Source: Anthopleura xanthogrammica (taxonomy: Eukaryota; Cnidaria; Anthozoa; Actiniaria; Actiniidae). Taken from it: a stretch of 64,000 nt of DNA. Positions within the stretch are counted from its first letter, which is position 1. Every line of letters begins with the position of its first letter. The stretch is taken from the NCBI GenBank assembly GCA_964019055.1, contig OZ025206.1, forward strand, positions 26,966,906 to 27,030,905, written 5' to 3'. Position numbers and translations under genes: made by a program. Of the stretch, positions 21,101-32,400 are shown one piece after another. A model generated the notes under the pieces. The model was not told the origin of the DNA, did not search any database, and saw nothing but the letters and a program-made list of their open reading frames with translations.

Positions 21101-23348
21101 TCATCAGTATCACTATTTTCAGATTCAGTTTCTTTCCTTTTCTTTTCCTTTCTTTCTTTCTTCTTCTTCTTTTTATCTTTTTTCTTCTTAGATTTAGTTA
21201 GATTATCTTGAAGCATTTGTCTCAATTGTTTCATTTTGATTGGGTTGTTTATCAGCTCTTTTTTCTTTTCCACCTCTTTTTTCCTTATGAGAAACAATGG
21301 ATCATCGCGAACCTTTGCAGCCAAATCAGCTGGTGTATTAGCATTGGCGTCACTTAAGGAAGAGCCAGGGATTGTGTTATCCTGAAAAGAATTGAATATT
21401 AATTATCAATTATAAAATGTGACTAAGTAAGTTGACTGTCAGCAAGCTAGAATTGGATTGTTCAAACCCACCCAGTGATCTCTGCACACACTTAATAATA
21501 ATAATAATAATAATAATAATATTTATTATCAATATTCATTTTTATCGGCGCATATTATTAACTTATATTGAGTTCTCTCTTTAACTTGTAGCTTATTTAC
21601 TTTGAAATATCTTTAAAATGGAGCACAGGTGGAGAGAGAGGGTTAAATATATATTGTCAATAGCCTTTAGCATATATTATACAACTGGTAACCTTTTCCT
21701 TTGCCTTGATTACCCATGATTATAAAAATAGCGACAAAAAATAATGTTACATAAAAATGATTTCCTACAAGGAAATAACATGAAGTTTAATGCCCAGGGC
21801 TTGAAATAATCAGTCCGTCACAACAACAACAACAAATTAGTTTTAGCTTTAACCGTCAAGGCAAAGATTTGACCAGACAACTTTCAATTCTGGCTTGACA
21901 TTATCTGTTGACTGGCTGTTATTTCTAGCCCTGCTACCAAACATTTATATACAGCTGCTGTACATTAAATAATTCGTATGATGATTATTGCCAAAGGAAG
22001 CAAACCCTTATAGCATCTTAGGCCAAGGGTGAAAAAAAACATCTAACAAACTCAACTCCTCCCTTCCATCTTTCACCAAATCTAATAGTGTAGGTGATAT
22101 TTTTGCACTCTACATACCTGCTTATCATCATTGGCTAGTGGATCCACATGTTTATCAATAGTTTTACCCAAAAGGTACTGTTCTCTGTCAACCTGACCAG
22201 GGGCTGAGTACATCCAGTCTAGCCTCTCCGACTTTTTCCTACCATTTAAAAAAGATGTAATCAAATTATCAAATAATTATCAGAGATTACGCTAGAATTT
22301 TGTAATGTGCATACTGGGACATCCCTAACATATTTGATGGGATTCCAGATCTCATTCTTTTGTGAGAGAGGAATTTAGTGCAATGGCAAGAAAAAATGAA
22401 GCTCTCGGGTCCATTAAGGATGCAAACGAATTGTCAAATCGTCAAAATTGTCAAGCATATTCCGATCAGAATAAAACATTTCTTTAATTGGACCATGTAA
22501 CCTCATTCTGAAGCAGTTGAATGTGAGGCAATGAAGGGGGAAATCTATTGTTCCTGTCCCATCCTCCTCTCCCAAAAACCCCAGAGAGTCACTTCGCAGG
22601 CTACATTTGACATGGCTGTTGCATGAGAAATGTCCACGCTTTCAGCCAACCAGACAATAGATGTCAAGATATAGATATAAACACCATCGAATTTTATCAA
22701 ACCCTGAAACAATTATTAACCTAGACTAAAATTAGCCTAACCTACTCCAGATAAAGTTTGTAAATGACTGAGCTACAAATAGTCAAATCTACACCATCAT
22801 AGAACTTTCTCGAGGAAGCCAATATGTAGGGGTATGTAGGGACAAAATAATTCATTTTAATTGTACAGGAACTAATAATTCAGTATTACATGCAACAAAT
22901 ACTGTAAGCATGTGTGTCTTAGAAACAAGAAACTTACTGACAAATTATCGATGACAATAACCTTGGAACACGTACATAAACTAATCAAGACTAGGTCAGC
23001 ATTGTCGTGGATCGTTCTAAGTCACAACAAAAAACACAGCGTATTATACCTCGATACTCCATGGTCTATAGCATGTCTTTGCATTTCTTCTCTCGATCTT
23101 TCTTCTTGTAATTCTCGTTGAAGCTGTTCGATCTTTTTTGCTTCGGCAGTAGCCTTCTGCTCTGCCTTCCATACTCGTTCCACATTGCGTATTGTCTGGG
23201 GATGCCAGCTTTTCTTTAAATTCTGAATAAATAACAAAAGTAGGTATTATGATATCTCTTCTTTCTATTTCAGCTTAGTATAGATTGAAATTCCTAAGAA
23301 AATAGGTAAAAAAAATGAAAATAAACTCACTAAATCTCCTCCTCCCAT
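18153..23348 (-). CDS. CWC25: Spliceosome-associated protein CWC25 homolog
   Basis: Complement of exons 23331-23348, 23050-23222, 22118-22238, 20180-21381, 19751-19807, 19521-19563, 18992-19056 and 18153-18276; all phases fit and give 600 aa. CWC25 joins the spliceosome around the first catalytic step of pre-mRNA splicing. The N-terminus MGGGDLNLKKSWHP opens the CIR_N-type domain, followed by LDWMYSAP and QYLLGK, all typical of the family. The long fourth exon is an arginine-serine domain with K-rich runs and tandem SPSPRRERRHRESP units. The C-terminus keeps the conserved ELEKRCQEMLENAKWR block and DRIKRNINSLQR. Finding these split over four small exons supports the model, since stopping at the TAG after 20180 would lose them. 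It is divergent from inversin and convergent with the Ras-association/PDZ gene. Confidence 0.93.
18737..18942. mobile_element. Fold-back MITE (TTACTG family), copy 1
   Basis: Starts TACTGCAGCAATTTTCAATA and ends with the inverted AAAATCACAGTAA; the interior has AACTCGGTAGTTGCGAG. Shares ends and interior words with 59190-59379 and 59408-59590. It lies in the last intron of CWC25. Confidence 0.65.
19886..19986. repeat. Compact hairpin repeat
   Basis: ATTGCCTTCAAACAATTGT at the left is inverted as ACAATTGTTTGAAGGCAAT at the right, giving a 101-base hairpin with further pairing of ATTTTGGTCA and TGACCAAAAT inside. It lies in a CWC25 intron. Confidence 0.75.
20219..20660 (-). repeat. Coding tandem repeat of the CWC25 RS domain
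   Basis: About eight imperfect units of 57-66 bases, alternating between a longer form with MKSRR and a shorter form without it. They encode the SPSPRRERRHRESP repeats and keep the reading frame. Confidence 0.85.
21795..21933. mobile_element. Fold-back MITE
   Basis: Left end CAGGGCTTGAAATAATC pairs with right end GTTATTTCTAGCCCTG. The interior has GACCAGAC and CTGGCTTGAC words. Degraded relatives with the same CTGGTCA words occur at 26300-26465, 27430-27530, 28600-28690 and 55080-55280. Confidence 0.6.
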
Positions 23349-25422
23349 GATGAAAATACTACGTTTGAACTAACTTGAGTTGACAGTCACACGATCCAGC
23401 GGTATTCCCATAAGAAGAGACTGAAAACTAGTAACCAGACTACTAATGATAGTTTTAAAAATTATTTTAGCTTTAATTTTGCAATTTTTTAAAGAAAAAA
23501 AAGGAAATAAGATTTGCAAATTTGCTTCATAAGTATAAGTTATGCATTATTTTAGGTGCAGTGATTAATGAGAAAGAAATAACTTTCAGAATATATCACC
23601 CTGTTCTCAATGGTCGAGCTTGGTGGCAAAGCAAAGGTCTTTAGGAATGGGGGAGGGGAGGGTAGTGAGGACTCTAATTTGATCAAAAATTTCGAAAAGT
23701 ATAAATGGCAAAATTTTGTCAAATCTTATTTTATTATTAACTTCAAATATATTATAAGAATTCAAAAATATGTTCGTTATTTTTAAACAACTCCAGTGGG
23801 ACTAAGGAAACGATTTTTCTTGAAAGTTATGGTTGAAGGGAGGGGATGGTCGGGTAAGCATTTGTCACAAGAATGCAAACAAACATGGTTCCTTCCTTTG
23901 ACGTCTTTCCTTGGGCATTCATCATGAATCTTTAACAAAACACTTTTATGTTTGAGAATTTGGTTGTCATGACATTACATACAAGGTCTAGATAGTTCCT
24001 CCAGCCCTACATCATCAGCCAATGATACAAAGAAAATTTTAAAGAAGGACGCAATGTGAGACTACTCGATCCTCCGTCTAAACTTCTTCTTCATTTGGGT
24101 CTGCAAAATGCTTTGTTTGATAATACAAAGACGGAAAAAAGGATTTGAAGCATTCAGTGGTTGTTCAAAGATTACAAGACGTGTAATTTTGCTATGAGCA
24201 CCGTCAATATATCCGTCCAAAACTCTGTTACACAGTCATGTTGGGTAAGTTCTATTTGATCAGGTCTATCACCTCTAACCTTCGATCTTAACTTCTTTTT
24301 AAAATATACGGTAGTCTTTGTGCTTCACTCTGAATTCTGAACAAATGTTTAAGTGAAAAATTGATCATTCTTGAGCTTTTTTATATAAATGTCCGTATAT
24401 AAATGTCCATAAGCTGATTTATTTTTAGAAGTATTAATAAATTAAGTTTTTGTATTCTTCTAACAATAAATACTCTTGTCTTTTGTTCTTGGATCAATGT
24501 GTTTTAATTGTCCTGCCAATAGTACAGTCTATTCTGGATTATAAGTAATACCTGTTAATCACATTTTACTACTGATAGTCAACAGCTAACAGATTTTACT
24601 AGTTTTTACGAGGTGTAGTCAGGGTTTGTTTATGACTAATGAGGGGTTTACTGTAGTTATTCTGGCATTTTTTAGTACAAAGATATCCTGCTTTGCAGCC
24701 ATTAACTAATTTCTTCAACTAAATTCTTTTAGAATGGTTTTTATGAATAGCAGAACAGCGGGTCATATGTGGATTGATTGCTTGAAGCTCATTGATTCTT
24801 TAATCATGGTCAATAGCATTTTTTACAGTTAATGATAGATATCGCAAAGCCTTGTGGGATCGAAATGCTGACAAAGGTTTTGGTTACGAGGAAAAGACGA
24901 GAACAATATCAGTGGAAAAACAACAAGACAACAAAACATTGTTGCAGCATAGGAATTAGCATGTGTTTTGGGCCAAAGCTTGTCTGCATCTCAATCCCAT
25001 AATGCATCATTGTTACGTCGTCCGTGGAAAGTGCTATTAATCATGGGGTGCTTGAATAGTGTTTCAGAGCTTTTTAATGTATAATCATAGGTCTAGTTTC
25101 TTTTTTGTCTTTTGATCCGGTGGCACCGGGTTTGAGCCCTGCTCTGGCCACTAGCTGAAATTGTATTTGTCCCAATTTTGATTAGGTCAAATTCAGTTTC
25201 TCGACCATGCTTGTAAATAGCCAACTGGTTTGCCTCCTTGCCAGTTGGGATTCTTAAAACACTTTATGTTCATAGGATTTGTCTTTATTTCAGTTTATTT
25301 ATTGAGCGAACCTCACGGAAGAGCCCCTTATGGGGAGTGATGGTCGTAAACTGTAATGTAGTTTTGTGCCAGCCCATATTTCTTATATATATCTTACTAT
25401 ATCTGTTTTTCTCTCTCTTTAG
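23349..25422. other. Divergent promoter interval, CWC25 and inversin
   Basis: Separates the CWC25 start (23348, minus strand) from the first resolved inversin exon (25423, plus strand). The unfound first exon of inversin must lie here. One ATG directly before a donor (24233-24241) has the wrong phase. A tRNA-like B-box at 25120-25145 hints at an old SINE. Nothing else supported. Confidence 0.6.
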
Positions 25423-28400
25423 GATGATGATGTTCTATCTAATTCAGAATCCCTGTCAGAAGGTAAATTTGGGACTAGAGTAGCTTTCATATGAGTGAGA
25501 AATGAGACGGTCAATACGTAGCTGTAATATAGCTGTACCATATCTTGCCATAACCACATTGTAATTAGATGAATTATTGGAAGACAATAGACCTTATGCA
25601 ATATTGGTCGCTCCTAATTTGCAAAAAGGAAAAGCTTTAGTTAATCAAATATTTTTGATAAAATAATGATGTTGTTTCAGGTCTTTTTACTACATTACTG
25701 CATGCCACAGCTGTAAATGGTAATAAAAGTCTGTTACAGAAACTGCTTCAAGAAGGTACTGTAAACTGACGTGTGTGAACAGAGAAATAGGGTAATAGTT
25801 AACAATACGACCCCCAAATCATTGTCGGTAGGGTATCGGTCGTTAAGCTACTGTTAGCCTACCAATACCAACATCCTACCGTTACCCTACCGATATCTGC
25901 CTGGAAGCCACGGATAACCTACTGATATCCTACCAATAACCTACTGACATCCAGCCAACAACCTACCAAGCGTCACCCTACCGATACCCCACCAACACCT
26001 ATTTGGGGGTTGTATTGTTTACTGTTACCAAGAGATAGGTCTATCAATCGATTAATAGATTATAGTCCTCTTTTCACACGGCATTATTATAATTATAATT
26101 TTCGCAAATTTTTTTTTCTCTTATATTTCCTTACCCGGTATTCATTAATTATATTTTTCTTAAGGGTTTCTTTGAGGGATGGTTAGTATATTTTACATGG
26201 GTTGGGTTCGGGTGATACGCCTTGTAGGGGACTTAATGTTCTATTGTTTATCACCTGCCTTTGGCAAATTGATTAAATAAAAAAAAATAAAAAATAGGAC
26301 ATGGCTAAGAATAAAAGCTGGTCAACATATACTGTCTGGCCAAAATATGCACTTGTTTAGCCTTACCCCTCCTAGGCCAGTCCTCTTGACTGCTCACCTT
26401 GACTGGTCAAATTTTGGTCAGTCAGATGTGGCTGTTTAAGCAGTTGTTAATTGAAGCCCTGTATATTACGATAATGAAATTATCTTTCTTATGATGGTGT
26501 CTGTCAGTTCCAATCTCCTGCTCGTTTTGTTTCCGGCGAATTTACCTTTCACCTATTTGGTCTTGAGTTGAACGTCACATGTGATTTGGAGTCTGTGTAT
26601 CACTGACATGAGAGTAGAGTTGGTTAGACCCTAATTCCCGTGAATTTCTAGTTTTCTACCCTCCACAAGCCACTCAGCATGATAAATTCCATTTTAGCCT
26701 CAACTGTGAGTTAGCCATGCCCTGACTCAGCCCAGCAGTTGTTGCAGGGTTCAATATAGTTGTTTTCAGTCATTGGTTTATTTTATTGGGCACTAATTCA
26801 TGCTCATGATTTTCTTTACATGATTAGTTGCTGGAAGAAATGATGAAATAAACAGAGGGGATCAGTTTGGTAGAACTCCTTTGGTAAGAATAGTAACTTC
26901 ATTAATAATAATTATACAGTACAGATACATTAATTGGGACCATTTTTACAAGGTTACCATGCAATCACGAAAACAAAGCAATTGAACATGGTCAAATGGA
27001 GCAAATAAGTAATGAAACCTAGATGATTAAAACCTAGCTATACGTCTGAGATGTTAGAGTTTTGTAAACATGTTCCGAATTAGTGTGTTTGCACTGTAAA
27101 TAAGTTTTACTCTTTTCTGAATTGTTGAATGGTAAATGGCAACCAAAAGTGCCTCTAAACAAGGTTAAAAGTGTATTATTAACAAATACATACATTTGAC
27201 TATTTTAAAGTCCCTTTTATTCCTGTTAATTTTCAAGTGTTGACAGTACTGGCATGTTATTTTCTAGGTGTACAGTGTGTTGGGTGATCGCTTGGATTGT
27301 GCTGAGCTTCTCATCAAGTATGGAGCTAGCGTAAGTGTTGAACATCCTTCTATTGGAAATCAAGAATAATGGCTGCCTAATGTTTGCACATGATGATCGG
27401 CCACATCACACTGATAAACTGTCATTAGACCATTCAATGTGACTGGTCAAGAAGACTGGCCCCAAGAGGTGTTTGGCTGGACAAGTACTAATTTTGGACA
27501 TTGTCCATTGAGTTAGCTTTATTTAAACAGCTCTGCAAGAGTGGTGTAGTGCACTCTCCTTTTACCTCATCATTGCTCTTATCATGTCACTGCCAAATTG
27601 AAGGCTTCTGGCCTGCAGTTTATCAAATTAAAGCAATCCAGGCAGCTTTCAAAAGAAAGGGTCCATCTATCATTCCGTAATTTTTTCCACATAAATAAGG
27701 GTTCGGAAATTATCTTCTTAGTCATGTTACAATGTAAGAGTTGATTTATTAGGCTATTATTATTACCATTGCAGGTTTGTATGAGTGATGTTGATGGACG
27801 CACACCTCTACACTGGGCAGCATACCAGGTAATAAAAAACCTCTAAATTAAGACACTTTTAAAAGTACCAGTATGATGTGGGCAGGAAATTATGTCAGAC
27901 ATTTTGATAACTTATTCAGCTTTGAGTAGAGTACTTTAGTATAGAAATTGTAGTTTTTAATTTATAGGCTGAATCAATTTCTTTTTTATTCCAGGGAAAC
28001 CACAAATGTGTCAAGCTACTATTATCCAAAGGAGCAGACTGGAAGGCAAAAGACACAAAAGGAAGGTATGGATAAATCTGCTAGTAACAACACAAGCAGA
28101 TGACTATATAGGATTGAATCAAGAGGGCTATATCTCTATCCTTGATTGATTGTAATTTATTGTATTAATTTAAAAATATGATAATATAATAATAATAAAT
28201 ATAAATTTTCATAATTCTACAATCCGTAGACCTAAAATTATAGTCTTTTGAGTTTAGGCTTCTGAATATAAATTTTTTAGATTTTTGGAGTTCTTTTGGA
28301 TGCATAATTTTGGAAATGGGTGCCAGCCTATAGAGTATTGTGTCTGATCATAGCAGTAATTTGTTTTTTATTTGTTATTGATGTTGTTGTTGTTTTCAGA

Positions 28401-29367
28401 ACACCTCTTCACTTTGCTGCCAGTCCACATTCTGCAAAGGTATGATAAAAATGCTTAGGATTTTGTATGGTGCACATACTACCATGCACAAGGGTTTCCC
28501 AGACTCTCTGAAATTTTGTTGAGCATGCGCAGTAAGAATGACAGTAAGAATGTTCAGCCGAAATTGGCACTAACTGATCTTGCCAAATCCCTCAGTCTTT
28601 TAAGACTTAAAAGCTAGTCCTCTTGACTGGACACATCTGGTCACTAGCACTGGCCGTTTATCATTTCTGGCCATTGATCAAGTGTTATTTTTAGCCCTGC
28701 CCTAGGCCTTAATTTGCTTCCATTTGGCTCCAGGATTGCCTTGTCCCATAACTGGTGTAGCTTAGCAGTAAAAAGCATCTGTGTTTTTATTTCCAGTGTT
28801 TGTCTGTGCTGCTGAAAAAAGCCCCTAAAGGAGAAGTAGACGATCCAGATAATGACTCTATGACTGCCTTACACTGGGGAGCTTCTTATGGGAATAATGA
28901 ACATGTCAAAATGCTCTTGAAGGCCAAGGCTTCTGTGAAGTTGTTAGATGTTGAAAGTAAGTGGTAGCAGTAGAAAAATAAAAGGATATATGAAGGAATA
29001 TTGGATGAAGAAATGTGGTGACAGAATTCAATTCAGGGGTGCCTACCATTTAAACCAATCGATTGGAAATTCGCGCGTCTACCAACCAAAAAGAGCGGGA
29101 AACTTTGACTTCCGACAAGTGGTACACGCGTCTACCTGGAAGAAACAAAAAGAGCGAGAAAAGTGGCGTATTACTTCAATCGGAAGACCGAGTTTTCTGG
29201 AACTTTCTGATCGGAATGATACATACCATTTGTTTTTCCCAACAGAATTTCCGGGTTTTTTTCCGGGTAAATGGTCAGCACCCCTGTGTAGTTTTAATTA
29301 TTAGATTCCCTCGTATCTGACAGTAAGCAGAGGCAAATAATTGCTTGCAAGACACTAACAAATCTCG

Positions 29368-29401
<34 letters not shown>

Positions 29402-32400
29402 ATCATTCAAATTATTTTTTCTAATCCTTGAGGTGCAGTGCGCACGAGTCAAACAATAACAAAGAAGTCGGCTCATTTTTTTTCAGGGAAGCGAGCCATT
29501 GTCAAATGCAGCGTTACTGCGCATGAGCAGACCGTTATTTGTAGGCAGTTATTTGCAGTTATTTGCAGTTCTCTCTTATTAACCAGTTCAAAAATTCATG
29601 AATAATTAATGAGCATTTGGTCCAATAAAATAGAAGAATTCCGTCAAGTGCATGCTATTTTATACCTGATAATAGCTCAACATTCTTAAAGCCCGGGGAG
29701 GGATTTGATTTCGGCCCCAGGGAAAAGCGGGGTTGAATGAATAACGATACAGCAAATAATCATGCTAATTATTTATTCGTTATTCAGGGCCCTTATTCGT
29801 GACATGCTGTTGTACTCTATTGGTCCTTTATAAAGATTTCAAAATCTTTATATTAAGATATGCGTGTACTGATAAAGGGCCAAGAGAGTACTAAGAGAAG
29901 CACATCATGAAAAGGACCCTCTAATAGCTAAGTATCGTATAACACACATGCATTTGTAAAGTTTTTTAAAGAAATTAATTGTCTGGTTTTTTGTTTACAA
30001 GATTAATAGTACAGTTATTGAATACGCAATATCGTTGTCGATCTTCCTTAAAAACTTCCTCAATAAACTTCACGAGCCAAAAATCCAAAGACTCCTCGTT
30101 CAGGTTGATTATGTTTGTGTCCAAGCTCTGCACTTTCGTGATATCCAAAACTTCGTTCTTCTAAACAGGAATTCTTGTTCATTCGTAAACTTTGCCATGT
30201 TGAAAATATTTTAAACGCCCATTTGTTTACATATTTAGTAGATCTAGGTACACAGCTCCCCCGTAGATCTTTTTCTTCGTCTGCCGTTTTTGGCTTCCGA
30301 AATGCTCTTTTTGGTGGCATGTTAACTGTGTTTGAATTTTTAAAATGGCAATGAACTTGAAATGCTCGACAGAGTCATTTGCACATCTATTGTTACAAAT
30401 GCAGATTCCGGAAACTTTTATGTTTAAAATAATGACAGTATATAAAACAGCAATGACCCCATGAATGAATTTTTGAAGTCGTTCATTAAACTCGCAGATC
30501 GTGTTTTATCAGGTCTAAAACCTGATAAAACACTCCTGCTCGTTTATTAAACAGTACATTAAACACTTTCGACTGATATATCAATGGTTATCATTAATTA
30601 TTTTATTGTTACTTTTATTGTCACAGAAAAGACACCACTGCACTGGGGAGTAACAAACTCAAACCCTGGCGTCGTCAAACTTGTTTTGGTAAGGAAAAGT
30701 ACTGGGCCATAAACCTTTATCTTGCTGGATGAAATTTCAAAATATTTGTTGTTTTTAGCCATTGTAGTGGTTAGTGTGTGGGCCCTGGGTCGGGACAGGG
30801 AGGTCGGAGGGACTCGATTCCTGTTCTTAGCATGATTTTTACCCCTAAGAGATACGACGAGCATACCCGATACTTTTTCCCCGGAGTCCCCCCCCCCCCC
30901 CGGGGGGGTCTAATTAATTCCATTAATTCGAATTTTTTTCTCCGGTTTTCCTCCCTCCACAAAACCTAACACACTAAGATAGATCTGAGTTAGATCAGCG
31001 TAGAGCTTGTTTCAGGGTATCGATAAAATTTGAAGCTGGTTCTCTAATATCATGTCATTATTTTTATACTCTGAATAGGAACAGTCAAATGAAATCATCA
31101 ACTGGCAAGATATAGAGGGACGAACGGCCCTCCATCATGCTGTAGCTCAGCAGAACGAAGCTGTGGTTAAAACTCTGTTGTCAGTCGACAAATGTAATGT
31201 TTCTTTACAAGACAACATGTATCGTACTCCTCTACACTGGGCCGCTGTTCTAGGTAAGCTAGCTCGACAACATGATAATACTATTAGTATTCATTGTTTC
31301 CCTCGATAACTATTCCGGTCATTGGGAAAACTACCCATTTTTTTGCTGGTCTGGTTTGCTGGTCGCTCAATTAAAGCCGGGATTGGTGTATTGGGAAGGA
31401 TGCCGAAGGGTACCGGGGCTACCCCCCTCCCCTTGAGCCGCTAGGTAGATTACTATTACTTGGACATACAACAGCTTTATATTTCCATATCTTTTTTAAT
31501 TCTATTTTTATTTATTTATTTAATATATATTTCCATTATACTTCTATATCATTCCCATCATAAAGCGACACATAACATTGTGCAATTTACTCGTGTGCTA
31601 TAATTATAGAAAAATACATATATTATATATTCATTTCCTTTTCATAACTTATTTCTTTTTTCCCCATTTTTTTCTTTTTCGAATGCATCGTTTACATTAT
31701 GATTAAAATGTTTAGTCAGTCGTATAGCCACCTTTGGTTATTCCAGTTAGCTAACACCGAAAAAAACGGCATTGTAAATGATTTTTTCCAACATGTAAAC
31801 TTAAGGTGTAAAGAAACATATTGTCATTGTCATTGTCATGTTGCAATGTTGTCTTTAGGTAATTTCCGGATAGCAAAACTCCTGCTTCGAAAAAATGCTG
31901 TCCACAGTTTACCTGATGGTAATGGCGCCACAGCTCTCCATTACGCTGCACAGGGAAACTACGTCAAGACGGTTGATGTCTTTTTGTCCTTTCGTGGAGT
32001 CAAAGACGGTGCTGATAATGAAGGACGGACAGCGTTAATGTGGGCTGCCAGGAAAGGTACGTTGTAATGAGCTTTGAAGTTTTTACTATATTAGAATAAA
32101 AGAGCTGGTGGATTTTGGGTTCAACAGTCCCCTTCACAGTTCCCTGCGCCATCTTGAAAGTTTGCAAATATAGAGGCCTTTTTTAACACCTTTGACAATT
32201 ATTCACATGTCTCTATCATTGCAAGCTCACCGTTTAGCTAGCTTAATTAGGGACCTTAAGCACCAGGACGGGAGGACGAGGACGGCGTCGTAAAGTCTGA
32301 GAAAGGACTAGGTCGAGAACGCCGTCGGTCCTCTCGTCACGTAACATTAGAGACCTTAAGATCCACGACGGGAGCGGACGGCGACGGTGGACGATGATGC

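Noticed and set aside
28948..29320. 118-codon open frame next to inversin exon 8
   Set aside because: Reads through the exon donor into a MITE; the exon is better ended at 28956.
30060..30320. 86-codon minus-strand frame with basic N-terminus
   Set aside because: Lies in an inversin intron without recognisable domain or splice partners; no second line of evidence.
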